Positions 21,700 through 33,400 of a stretch of DNA of 44,174 nucleotides are shown in pieces; within the stretch, counting starts at the first letter, position 1; every line of letters starts with the position of its first letter. Source of the DNA: Hypsibius dujardini (Eukaryota; Tardigrada; Eutardigrada; Parachela; Hypsibiidae); NCBI GenBank assembly GCA_001579985.1, contig LRSR01003745.1, positions 1 to 44,174 of the forward strand. Direction: 5' to 3'. The notes under the pieces were generated by a model that did no database searches, was not told where the DNA came from, and was given only the letters and a program-made list of their open reading frames with translations. The translations under genes and the position numbers were made by a program.

Positions 21700-21938
21700 T
21701 GAGACTTACCTGCAAAACTAAAAAGTAATTTTATTTACGAATGCCCTTTCACAATAAAGGCCTGATTTTATACATTCATAGTCGATCATCAGCCCTTTGA
21801 AAAACCGAGGCACCGACGTCCAATGGGCGCCGTTACAACATTTCACTCTGCCATTTTTACGGAAAATATTATTCCGTCTTTTAAACGACATTGTTCGTCC
21901 AAATATCAAAAGCTATAGCATTCTACTAAATATTCCAA

Positions 21939-21971
21939 GTGTTGGGTGGTACCCGAAAAGGTACCCAACAC
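21939..21971. repeat. 33-base palindrome with TGTTGGGT ends
   Basis: GTGTTGGGTGGTACCC and GGTACCCAACAC pair around a short AAAA-containing loop. The end motif matches the terminus of the 0.33-kb elements (CCACCCAACA), so it may be a deletion remnant of that family. Confidence 0.6.
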
Positions 21972-22209
21972 TGACTAATTATTACATTTTTGGAAAACCG
22001 TTGGCGTCACGCGCCTGTGCATTGTGCAAAGTGCAGTGCACGGTTTATGAGTGCATCGCCCAGTGCGCGTTGCGCAGGACTTTTTTGATTTAAATAAAAC
22101 CCGGGAGACAAATTATGACTCTAAATTACGTAATTTGTGCCCTTCGCTGTATTAAAAAGTCGCAAATTTGTCCTACGGCCAAAACAGAAGGCATAATAAA
22201 TCCCCACCA

Positions 22210-22515
22210 GTACTAGGGTACGAGTACTCTATCTAGCCCAATCCTATTTACTATCACATTCTATAATGTACTTACTCAACTATATTAACACATACACAGT
22301 TCCGGCATGTCGGCAGGGACTAGTACGTTAGATCAGGTACTTTTCTTTATCCCTGACTGTATAGACGTATGTTCTACAGTATTCTGGGACAATTCCTTCT
22401 TTTCACCTTTTATCTCCTCTACCAGTAAAGTCTTTTTACGATTCATCTCCTTTTAATCAGTCTAATAGCTTGTATGTTCAGGTTCTTCCGTCCTAGTAAG
22501 GACGAAGGCCTAACA
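22210..22515 (-). mobile_element. 0.33-kb element, copy 3, inverted and degraded at one end
   Basis: The reverse complement begins TGTTAGGCCTTCGTCC at 22515 and follows the other two copies, but the CCACCCAACA terminus is replaced by unrelated sequence near 22210. Confidence 0.75.
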
Positions 22516-23234
22516 CAAGGGAATACAGAGTGTTGCTACTGCATTTTGCCAACGATCATTTCGATACCTCTTTCATTTTTTGAATTTTTCGCACATTTGT
22601 GTTTGTTCATCGGCGTTATAGGTAGCCTTGAAAGATACTATTAAGTATGGTCCTTCCTCAAGCGTCGTGAAAGGGGAATCAGTTGTAATCATTTCGGGTT
22701 TAGAGGATCATGATAATCGGCTACCACTTAGTACCGGAAGAAGTACTGCACAATCTCAGCTTACAAGCGGTAGCCACATTTTACATCCTTGTTTAAATAT
22801 CACATTTCCTGGATTATCACCGGTGAGAAACCCGGTTGTCGGATCGATGTGAATCATATGTAATAAGGCACCAATTTGTAATAAGGCACCCTCGCGCCTT
22901 TTGACCACGAGAATCGTGTAAATTTTGACTTTGTCAAATGAGGCGTCTATAACGATTGTCACGTATAAACGGAAAGCATGGCCAATATTATGTGCGAATT
23001 AAGTCTATAACGATTGTCACGTATAAACGGAAGGCATGGCCAATATCCACAGTAATTACAAGCTAGCTGACTGTCTATACGATTTGTGTCACGTTTATGA
23101 ATACCGTCCTCTCTTTGCTTGCGGATTATTATTCTGCAACGCACTTTTGATACACGAATTCATCAGGTTGAAATTATCCAAAGAGACTTTGGCTTTTTAG
23201 TCTTATTACAACCACTTCAATCAGTCTTTTCGAT

Positions 23235-26200
23235 ATGGATTCTTCGTTGTTATTTACTGCAATTGCCTGCCGAGTCTTGATAACGGTGTCGGCTACAAAA
23301 CTTCAGATTGTTACGTCAGTTAATTACAATCTCAGTTTGAGTCACGACCTCATTGTTACGGGTGCGGCTTTCCAGTTGGGCGTGGAAAGTGTCAATCGTA
23401 AATATAAAGGTCATCTTGAGATGTCCATTCGACATTTGTTCAACGTCTCAGACCGAAACTGCGACCAACTAGCGTCTCATGGAGCGGAGCTGTTGTCGCA
23501 GTACTATTACACGGAGAGTGACCCCGGAGAGACTTGCTATGCCATTGTGACGACTCGTAAGTACAATTTAAAAAACAATTATTTGAATTACCTTTTTCAT
23601 TATCTTTTTTAACAAATTTAAAACAGCGTGCAACGATGGTGTTGGTACTGCCAGCTTAGCTTCAGGTACAGCAACAGACATATGTAAAAATGTATATGGT
23701 AAAAAGCGACCTCTCAAAAAAGTGACTATTGTTAACTCTCATTGATTTCAACAAAAAACGTGTAAACAAATGTTAACAACGTTTGAGTGGCTTCCAGACA
23801 AAACTTTTATATATAATTGATAAAGAATCTGTCATATTTATCAAATTATATTTTTATTAAAATCTTTTTGCATTAGTTCAGTTCAAGACATGTAGTCGCT
23901 ATGGATTCATATTTTGCAGGATGGGACTGGCTTCTTTTCAACAAGTAAGTTGCGTATTTCACGTTGAAATGAAAATCTGTTTTTCAACTTTTGTATACAA
24001 TAAAACGCCGTTTTCAGTGCTCTGGCTGTGAACGACGAGATGGATCCAAAAGACCGTCTGGTGCCTGCAGTGTCGATCGGTGGAACTTACCGTGGATTCG
24101 TTCGCGTCATCTTGGAACTTCTAGTCTCGTTCAAATGGTACCGATTTTCGGTTTTGGTTGAAACTGCAACAGTTGCGCCCTTCTATAAAAATATGGGTAA
24201 CCTTGTGCTGCGGTACGCGAGACTTTCCGAGCATCCCTTCGACGTGGAACTGTACCGGTTCGATCCCGATTCGAAAAGCTTGCTCCAAGCTTTAGCTTTA
24301 GCCAAGGAAAGAAGTCGAGGTAGAACTGCGTTGAATTTGCTTAGCGAACCCATTTAATCTTGAAGAGATTATTATTGCACAAAATATAAATGAGTTTTAT
24401 AGTGATGATCCTGTTTACGCTTGGAAGTACCGCAGCCGCTATTCTTGTAAGTGTGCAGCGAACCCTGACATAGCAGACCTAGCCCCTTACTCTAAAAAGT
24501 TTTTCTTTCAGAAAATGACCGAGGAGCTTGGAATGGCAAACGGGGAATACGTACGGTTTTGAAATTCCGCCAGTCGAAAACCCAAACGCTTCTGTATGCA
24601 GAGGCTTGTTTAGCGTCCTAACAGGTCGGAACTAAGACCCTTATTATAGGGCCATGGGGTGGGCAGAGGGGCAAAACACATCGTTTTCAAGATCGATCCT
24701 AAAATTTGGTCTCTTGTCCCTGATCATATTGCAACTTGCAGGGGTGTGGAGGTCTGATTTCCAAAGCCCCCGGGATTTCAGAACATTTTCAAAAACAACA
24801 GCTTTCGTTTAAATTTGAAGTTTCTTGACGTCCAATATAAGCTCCCTATTTACAAATACAAATGGCTGGGTGCACGTTCAAGAACGGCTCAAATTTGATG
24901 AAAGAATAATGTTTTTGAAAACACTTTGAAGGCCCAGAGGGCCCCCTGGGGTAGTGAGCCCACACCCCTGCCCTCCCCCTCTCCCCCAAGTTTTAAAAAT
25001 AATCAGGGACAAAAAGCCAAATTTTGGGTTAAATCCGAAAAAAAGCAGTTGGCCCTTTTGCTCACTCCTTGGCCCCTCCATGAGGGATGCCGGTTCCAAC
25101 CTGTAAGGACTCTAAAAGAGCCTTTGTCTGTATGTAGCAGTAGAATAAGCTAAGTTCTTCTGTGTAGGTCTTCATCAACGTCCATTCTACACAAGGAGAC
25201 AATTACGGTTGGACCAATCAGTTCTCGCTGCCTGATGCCAAACTTAACTCCTCATACCCAAATAGCGTGAGCGAATCATTTAAACATAACGGTTTGCACG
25301 AATAATTACGTTAATCTCGCCAACCGAAAACTACGGCTTTCTCTGCAGTGGTTAATCAACGCCCATCGGTCCTTCATCTACATCACCTATCACGTGGTCA
25401 CAGAAACGTTGAAGACATTAAATGCGGCCATTGCAGTCAAAACTGAAGAGATGTACAACTTCACTTACAGCCCCGGAATCGAGGTATTACTCTCTTAGGA
25501 ACAGAAACACACATTGTAAGTATATTCAGTACACAAAGAAATTTATTTAAAGCTTATATTGTTGCATCTACGCATAGCAGAATACACATATGGGTAATAG
25601 CACATTCAAATATTTCAAATAGGTAGCTTTTTAAAAATAGGCACGTAATAAGCATAAATTAGCATATATTCAAATATAGATATATATGTGTAGCTATCAA
25701 TAGTAAAATTCATGCGCTTAATATTAATAAAAGTACTAGCGAAATAAATATTCTCTGTTATTACTACAGTTACGATTATGTCGTTACGTTTTTCCAGTCT
25801 AACAGAAGCTAGCTCTATCGCTTAACAAACCATGACATTTATTTTGAACAGCCTCTGGATGGCTTTCCGGTTCCTGTCTCTTACGATATCGTTGAAATCT
25901 TTGCTGAACTGGTCAACAGCAGTCGTCAGGCAAATGGTGAAAATGACGGAGCACCCGTTTGCAGTGGCCTTGCCTTAGCTAACAGCATCGCTCAGCGGCG
26001 GTTCAGTCTAACAACCGGCGCGATGTACGTCAACGCCGGTCGAGCTCGTAACCTTAACATCGATATTTTTGGATTTGATACGCGTTCCATGAGCCTGCAG
26101 GTAATGTACCCTGTACGGCTAGGTAGAGCGAAATCCGAACCGTCTGTAGCGAACGAATGGTGCAGTTGAAGTCCCCATATTTTGCGTACGTCACAAGTAT

Positions 26201-27936
26201 TTTTCAAACTAACGTTCAATTCAGTTCAGTCTCACTCGTTTGGTATGAGCGGCTCATGCTCACGGGTTGTTCAAAGTCGTTCCTACTACGCACTACACAT
26301 CACATACAGTGTAAAGTATGACACCGCGTGACTTTTAAGACGCGGAGGCGTAATGAGCTTCATATTCCACGCGACGCGACATCAGGCGGCATTCACAGAA
26401 TTAAATTTCACCCGGCAAGCGGCAGTGCCACCCGATATTTCGGAGTGGCACGGCACGAGGCAGCAAGTTAATTTGTTTCAAATTACTATAGAAAACACAA
26501 GAATATAAATCTGTCACAGCGGTGAGTGATAAAAATTTTTGATTAAGCAACAATAAACGATATCCGCATCCAAATAAACCAGATAATAATATTGGACGAA
26601 AATATAAAGTTTTCACCAAAAACGGAGTGACGCGGCGGCGCGGCAAAAAAATCGCAGTTTTTTAAGCGGCGCGGCGCGGTAATGCCACAGCCGCGAGATG
26701 AGGCTGTCATGCTTTAACAAAGTGTCTGACACTCGCGACTGTTGCACATTTTCAAACTTTCTCCCCGCTTTTACTTTTAATTTAAGCATTCTTGTGTCTG
26801 GAATGGCTAATCCCCGATGCAATCGCAAGTTTTCCGTCTTTGTGAGTAGCGTTTGAATTGATAGTAGCAGTTTGACTCTGTACGGCGCGTCGAAATCGCT
26901 CAATGCAACAGAGGAAAGAATGAGGCAATAAAGTGGAAATTGGGATTGTGACGTGCGCAAAATATGAGGACTTGTATTGTAATAACTTGTATAAGCCGGC
27001 TCTTTCTGCCACCGAAAGTCGGGCAAATTTCACACATGACAGACAGCATTGATCTGGATTTCATTCTTTTTCTAGGTGTTTGCATCGTACAACTGGATAA
27101 GGTCCCAGGAGAGCCGTTTACAATGGACACGGAACGTATCCGATTTATTTGACTGGCCCACAAAAGACGGCTTACCACCAAGCGACGTCCCTTTATGTGG
27201 TTTCTCCGGGACGGAAGGTCTTTGCTCTGAAAAAGGTGCGTGAGTTACCCCCTTCACCGTCCCAGCTTGCATAAGAATGTTTATGTTGGCATTATTGATG
27301 GCATGCAGAATAGCAAATAACAAACTAAACTGAATGAATGTTTCACGCAAAAACGTTTAGCAATTACATTCAAAGTTTTTGAATTTTGTTTGGTTTCTGA
27401 AAAAACACCTAAAGTTTAAAATGTAATATCGGAAAATAAAATCAATCAAATACTCATAATTTGACTAGAGCAAAATTAATATTGATTGACTAATGAAACT
27501 AAAATCAAACCAAAACTCGCAAACCAAATTGATTTAATCCAAACTAAAAAAAACGTCAGTGATTAATATTTATTTAGTTTACATGAAAAATTAGCTAGGT
27601 AAAGTAATTCTCCTGATTTTCATTTTGGGCGACTCCCGAGAGCTTCGCGTAACGTTTTTTCATTCTCATTCTTGCAGGATCGTCTCTCCGCACAACAATT
27701 GTCATCGTTGTGGCAGTTATTTTCGCTCTGCTATCCGGAATCGCGTGTTTTGTATGGTATGTGCAATATTTTCTTATTAGTTGCACGACTAAATCGGGAA
27801 ATAATCCCATTTGAACTGTGGCACCCTTCGCAGGCAGCAAATTCACCGGACGCTATTATTGGACTGTAACTGGTGGATCCTCAACGCATCCTGTCTTTCC
27901 GAGTCTATGCGCACTGCGGACTTTCTCTATTTTTAA
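23235..27936 (+). CDS. Truncated ANF-receptor (receptor guanylate cyclase-derived), copy A, 12 exons, 531 aa
   Basis: Exons: 23235-23556, 23627-23665, 23920-23944 (25 bases), 24018-24319, 24403-24446, 24512-24550, 25168-25266, 25349-25483, 25852-26100, 27076-27235, 27678-27756, 27834-27936. All junctions are GT-AG and all phases agree, giving 1,596 bases without a stop. Residues 1-20 form a signal peptide. The ectodomain has hallmarks of the ANF-receptor fold: the joined exon 1-2 reading TTPCNDGVG, ERSRVMILFTLGSTAAAIL, GMANGEYVFINV, and the membrane-proximal DVPLCGFSGTEGLC. One transmembrane helix (TIVIVVAVIFALLSGIACF) is in exon 11. The tail of about 34 residues (WQQIHRTLLLDCNWWILN...) resembles the juxtamembrane start of receptor cyclases but stops at 27934. 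No kinase-homology or cyclase sequence follows. Likely role: extracellular ligand binding as a decoy, clearance or co-receptor, by analogy with NPR-C (inference). Confidence 0.85.
24591..25133. mobile_element. Inverted-repeat element in receptor intron 6, copy A
   Basis: The left arm (CTGTATGCAGAGGCT, then AACAGGTCGGAAC and GGGGCAAAACAC) and the right arm (GGCCCTTTTGCTCACTCC, GGTTCCAACCTGTAAGG, AGCCTTTGTCTGTA) are inverted and diverged. The same element lies in the corresponding intron of copy B, so it predates the duplication. Confidence 0.75.
26160..26981. mobile_element. 0.82-kb inverted-repeat element in receptor intron 9, copy A
   Basis: The termini share, in inverted orientation, AAGTCCYCATATTTTGCG followed by YACGTCAC, with TRCARTT-like outermost bases. 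The interior is rich in GCGGCGCGG words and has no long frame. It is also present in copy B (about 37927-38788), so it is older than the duplication. Confidence 0.75.
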
Positions 27937-28247
27937 ATATTTATTTTTAAATGATTTATTTATTTCTACAATTCCGTCATCTCGGACGGCTTCCGAAATG
28001 AAACTCCCGTTAGAGGAATAGGCCTCACTGCAGTTACAGCAGCTTGTTGCGTGGACAGCTGAGTTTTCCGAAGAATTGTCCGCATCAACGTCTCACGAAA
28101 TTCTGGATATCTAAAATACAGACGACAAATCGCACGGACTTGTTAGCCAACGCCACGAGATTCAGAATCTCACGTAAAGGTGCGTAAAGCAACATCGCAA
28201 AATCCCCGAAGACGCAGGAAACAGCTGCCATCACTCCGGACGGGAGT
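27937..28247. other. 3' flank of receptor A, diverged from copy B
   Basis: Past the stop the arms differ: copy A has an AT-rich stretch with several TTTATTT words, then about 250 bases with no match in copy B, and similarity resumes near 28210 (AACAGCTGCCATCACTCCGG against AATAACTGCCATCACTCCGG in B). No cyclase-like frame was seen. Confidence 0.6.
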
Positions 28248-28647
28248 GTTTTTTAATATATTAATAGGTATATTAGAAGCCCCCTGTTTTTGGGCTTCTT
28301 CGATTTTAATTAATTATAAATCTTACTAATAATAATAATAATATATTAAATATTATAATATCACATGATGGAAGGAAATATTAAATTAGAAAGAAATTAA
28401 AACTGAAATCGTGCGAGGAATAATAATTAATATAATAAAATGAATCAGGCAACATCATTAATATAATAAAATGACAAAATTGTATTTAATATATTAAAAT
28501 GACAAAATTGTATTTAATATATTAAAATGACAAAATTGTATTTAATATAATAAAATGACAAAATTGTAATTAAAACGAAATCTGGAATAGACAAAATTAG
28601 TGATATATTACATTATAAAAAGAAAAGTAGTAATAAAAAACACCACC
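28248..28647. mobile_element. AT-rich 0.4-kb insertion private to arm A, with short tandem repeats
   Basis: Flanked by near-identical direct copies of ACGGGAGT (8 bases, up to about 12 with one mismatch), where arm B has a single GGGAGT and no insert. It begins GTTTTTTAATATATT and ends near AAAAAACACCACCGC. Inside are about four units of a 28-base repeat (TTGTATTTAATATATTAAAA plus TGACAAAA). An 8-base duplication would fit a hAT-type element, but the terminal repeats are poor, so the class is open. Confidence 0.7.
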
Positions 28648-28838
28648 GCACGGGAGTTCCGTTCCGACGAAAAATTTGGAGATGATCACCAGTGATTGTG
28701 TCAGTTTGCGGGCTCTGGTTCTGAGCTCCGAGATGCTCAAGGATTTTGGAAATCTCTTTTTAGCCCGCAGGATATCGAGTGGAAGTCTATCCGGCTGCAA
28801 ATCTCGGAATGACGATCATAACTATTCCACAAAAATTA

Positions 28839-29933
28839 CGCTAAAATGGGCAGTCACATTCATTTGATCAATTATTTATTTGCGTAATTTTCTCATAGTT
28901 AGTCACTGAAAAATATTGGCAGTTGGCACTTTGAGTGCTTTTAAGATAGTGCAAGTTAACAATTCTCTACCGCCTGAAAAAGCAGCAAGGAGTAGAACTG
29001 AAAAAAAGTAAACCTGTCTTTGCCCGGACACAATGGCCCATTGTCTGGGGCAATATAACCCTGAATAAAAATAATACAACAAAAAAAACCAGATGGCTTT
29101 CCGTTTCACACGTGGTTCGTACAGAACGGATTCATTCTATTCGGCAAACCTGTTTGTAGTAATTGTTTTTATGGTGAAAACAGCTTTTCCACAAACGTTT
29201 CACAGTAAATTTATACAGTAGATACAGGATTCGATTGATTGATTGATTGGCTGATAGGATGATCAGTGAGATTTTTCTCATGATTGTTCATTAGATTGAT
29301 TGATTGACTTTTACGGATTTATTGAAAGCTGGACGGTGGACTTTTGTAAAAGAATTTTTTCTCATAAATGTGCTGGAACTCGTCACCCAAGACAACGACA
29401 CGAGATCCACCTCGCTTGACGAAGGCTCTTTACGCTGATCAGCAGGTTGACCGAAACGCCGACGACGATGACTAATGCATGAATCGCCACAACTGTTTCT
29501 CACTAAAAAAAGTGAGGCCGCAGTGTGTTTTGACTGCCGAATTCAGTTTGGATAAAACGCTTTAAAAAGTGAGATTGGTGCTGGTGCTGCGGAGTAGTCT
29601 GTAATTTTTACATGGGGCTGCAGTTTTCCCTTTTTCGGTGGTTGAATTTCCATTATTCGAGTATTTTTGAACCGCGCCATAAATTTACCTTGCAAAAATA
29701 TAGTCAAGGGTGGACCATCTCTTCTATGGCCAATTTTGTCCCGTGGGAGTAATAATGAACCGCTTGAGTAAATTTACCATATAAGTATAATTATGCCGTT
29801 CCGCAGAAGTAAGCGTTTAACAATTTCCATTTTCCCAAAAAAGGTCAATTCTATTAATAAACTCTTTTGCTTTGGAAAAGTGCACCATATTTTAACGATT
29901 CAACTCTCGCAGATAAGTGTTCATTTGGTGCTG
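28839..29933. other. No gene recognised
   Basis: Contains GATTGATTGATTG tracts at about 29235-29310 that recall the interior of the element at 20636-21699. The part nearest 29933 is the probable 3' flank of the GPCR gene. Confidence 0.45.
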
Positions 29934-30415
29934 CTAATAGTTTGTTGTGAGATATTTTCCGGAGCTTCTTTTGTCTTGCAAAAACATCGGTCTCTTCCTT
30001 CGCGGATCTATATCCGGGTGGCCATGTCTATCAGCTGTAAATGACTTGCCGTTTCTTTTCGTTCCAACTTCACGAGTCGTCACGTCGTCACCGACAGCGG
30101 ACAGCCGGAACCAGCGACAACGCAGAACCTCCCTAGCGCCTGCTTGGAACATCTTACTGCTGGCCAGGAAAAAGATCTGAAACACACGTACACATTTCGG
30201 ATTGGGGATCATTTCAATGACCAATTAGGCCACTTTGTCAATTCGACGAATGCTGCTAGAGCCACACGTCACGGGAACTCGCTAAGTGCTTTAATTATAG
30301 AAAGAACTGATCAGCGATTGAAACTATGGGGCCTTTAGAAAACGGCGTCGATGTCTTCATGTCTATGCCCGTACCTGTGCCTGTGCCTGTGCCTGTACCT
30401 GTGCCTGAGCCTGTA

Positions 30416-30481
<66 letters not shown>

Positions 30482-33400
30482 TTGGCTTAGGCGTCGGTGT
30501 ATGCATCTGTGCCGGTGTCTGTGTCTATGTATATGTCTATGCCTATGTCTATGTCTTTGCTCATCATAAATGTGGAATTATCTCAAAAAATAGTAAGGGT
30601 ATTCTGAATTTGCCCTTTGAAAATCTTCCCAAATAAGACTCACCGGATTTCCGGCGCTGTAACTGCTTCCAAAATACTTCAACGCCAATTGCAGCGTTAA
30701 GCTTCCCCCGTACTGTCGCGGGTAGAACGTCAACACAATCAGCGTGGGATAAGTGGTGAGACAATGCCAGGTGAAAGAGACAAACAGTGTCCGCGAGATC
30801 TCCAGCCGCCGTTTGATGGCCTGACTGTTGGCCCTCCTCTTCGCGTCGATCAACGTTTTGACCAGCACAATTGTATAACACACACCCATCACCGCCGTGG
30901 GGAAATAGTAGCCGGAAACGGTGGACAGTATGAGTTGCGTGTTATCATTTGCGGATGAGAGTAAAACACACGCCCCGGTTGCCGGACTTCTCACGTACAT
31001 TTTGCCGATTTGAAAAACGGGAAGGACATTGACAATGCTCGCCACTGTCCATGGCAATACAATGAGGCAGAACAACGCGGGCTTGCGAGTTAAACACACG
31101 AATTGGTGGGGGAAAATTGCGGCAATGAAACGGTGCACGGCGAGGACACTGGACGCCCACATGCTGCAGCCGATCGGGAGGTACAGGATGAGGGTGTTGT
31201 ACTTGCAGATGGACTGGGCGAGATAGTCGTGACCGACTGGACCGAGGTAGATGGGGATGAACCCTATGGGTAGGAATGTACTGTATTTCCTCGATAGATA
31301 GCGACAGCGCACAGGTCACGTGACGTAGTGGTTGCCCGTTGCACACGTGTATACGGCTGTATGGCATGTGAGGTACAGGGAGGGCACACACTAACGAACA
31401 GGGGCGGGGAACAATTTAACGTGACACAGCTCGTGCGCTGTCGTCATCTATCGGGGAAATACAGTAACAGAATGGCGGGTGATCTAGAACTAGTTTAGAA
31501 GAAAGTTAAAAATAAAATTGGAAGACTTAGAAATTAGTTCTGCCAGTGTGAAGTTGACAGTTTAATCTAACAACTTTTCTGCTGGAAATTTTAGTTTAGG
31601 GTGGAAGTGTCATAATGTGACCCACAGCTGCAGACGATGGCTCCGAATTATGCCTGATTGCTGAATATCTTTTGTCTGACGGTCCAACACTAAAAGCTTC
31701 AATTTAAAAGAAAATAGAAAAATATTAAAAAAAATTCTCCATAATTCGATCAATGATAAATTATTGCGGACAGAACAAAAATACCCTTTTAATAAAGCCG
31801 CAAGCACCCACCCACCCAGACCCAATTTTCAAAAATCAATAATTCCCATTTTATGTTTCGCTAGTTATTTAATATTAAAAGGTTTAGAAATGTTAATTGA
31901 ATCGATGATAAATTAAGGTAAATTTGAAACGAGAGCGTCTATCTAATAAAACAGGGTGCGAAAGGAAGTGAAAGGAGATAACTATAACGGTTTTCAATAC
32001 TGTAGAATGCCGCACGGTTGAGGGGAGCGACGTTCGGTTGAACAGAACACTTTTAAAAGCAACCCATGCTTTACTGGTTCAAACATAAGACCACAAGACT
32101 CAAACCTGTTGATTGTTGATTAGACCTGTTTTTTAATGACAAGCAGAAGTGGTGCCGTTGAAATAAGTGGAGCCGTTGAAATGGAACTTCTGGTCTTAAG
32201 CCTTTACTTCGGCATTGGCAGCTTCACTTCTGGCATTAAGTTTTTGCTTCGGCATTGGCGATCCGTTCTGATAACAGGCAGGGAATTCGGCTGAACACTC
32301 TTAAAAAGCAACCCAAGCTTAACTGCTTCAAACATAAGACCACAAGACTCCAACCTGTGAATCCTTAATCAGGTCTGCTTTTTAATGTCAAGCAGAAGTG
32401 GAGCCGTTGATTTTTTAATTCGTTTTCGTTTTCGATCCCTTAGAGCGTGAGACCTCTGCACAAAAATGGTCAAGTATAATCATTACTCGGGCGAAGAATA
32501 AACGCATAATTTGGCTCTTCAAACGGGTAGAATTATGGCCGTAAGAGTAATGCCGTAAACAAGCTGGGCGTTATTTTTTGTACCTATGGGCATAGTAATC
32601 GAGCAAAGTTATCGAGTTATCGAGTTATCGAGTGTTCTGTTTAACCGAACGCCGCTCCCCTCAACTTTGTGGCATTCTACAGTATAAAAAGAATATACAG
32701 TCAAAGTTCCGAGATTCGAACGATCACGTGAGTTTATTTCTCGCGTATTTGGTTCAGTTTTCAAACGAATTGTAGCGAAGGAAGATTTTTATTTGCAGTT
32801 CACGTCGAGAGTCATGTAAAACCGACGTGTCCGAAAATGGGTTTTTCTTGTCGGTAGTTCAAACTAAATGAATCGCGCATCGCGGAGTTTAAACGAATTA
32901 TCAAACGAAAAAAACAAAATTTATGTCATATTTATTTTACTTTTACACAAAACAAAATGAAAAATACAAAAAGTAAAAATTCGACTGACGGTGCGTGCCG
33001 TTGTCCGCGGCGCATAATCCGATTCTTCTTACTTTTGCCTTGCTTGAGTTCGCATCATCTTTACTAGTTCATTTAGGGTCGATTTGTAATTTTGTGGTGA
33101 TTGAAAGTTCAGTTTGTGTGCTAAGCACGTCAAAAGTTTCTTAAAAAAATATTCCTGCGTTTTTGCTCAAGACAATTCCCCCGGCAAAGTGAACTTCGTC
33201 GTTAACAATGCGGCCTATGCAAGAATGCACGCGTCAGTTTTGGTCAGCACGCGTCAGTTTTGGTCAGCACGCGTCAGTTTTGGTCAGCCTCAGTTTTATT
33301 ATTCGGACATCTTTGCAAGTAATTTCACCTTAAAACAAAGAATATAGATGCAAAAAAATATTAAAACGTATCGAGTGGTTAGATCACATAGCTCTTCGAT

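Larger units (their letters stand above)
22815..28838 (+). repeat. Inverted duplication, arm A
   Basis: Homologous in opposite orientation to 36943-42365. Similarity starts near TTATCACCGGTGA and the AATAAGGCACC repeats upstream of the receptor, runs through all 12 exons and introns, and ends near CATAACTATTC past the gene. Arm A has a private 0.4-kb insertion (28248-28647) and a changed stretch after 27890. Confidence 0.92.

Noticed and set aside
28021-28115. Possible extra exon after receptor A (acceptor-like ACTGCAG, then an open stretch of about 28 codons)
   Set aside because: No donor in exon 12 would join it in phase, and arm B lacks the sequence.
28272-28300. Hairpin followed by T-rich sequence, like a bacterial terminator (GAAGCCC...GGGCTTC)
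   Set aside because: It lies within an AT-rich insertion in an animal genome; nothing suggests transcription termination of this kind.
30351-30569. Cys/Leu-rich plus-strand frame
   Set aside because: Translation of the CCTGTG hexanucleotide tract inside a GPCR intron.
30945-31391. 148-residue minus-strand frame overlapping the GPCR
   Set aside because: Another frame of GPCR exon 2 extended through the MITE; His/Pro-rich with no domain character.
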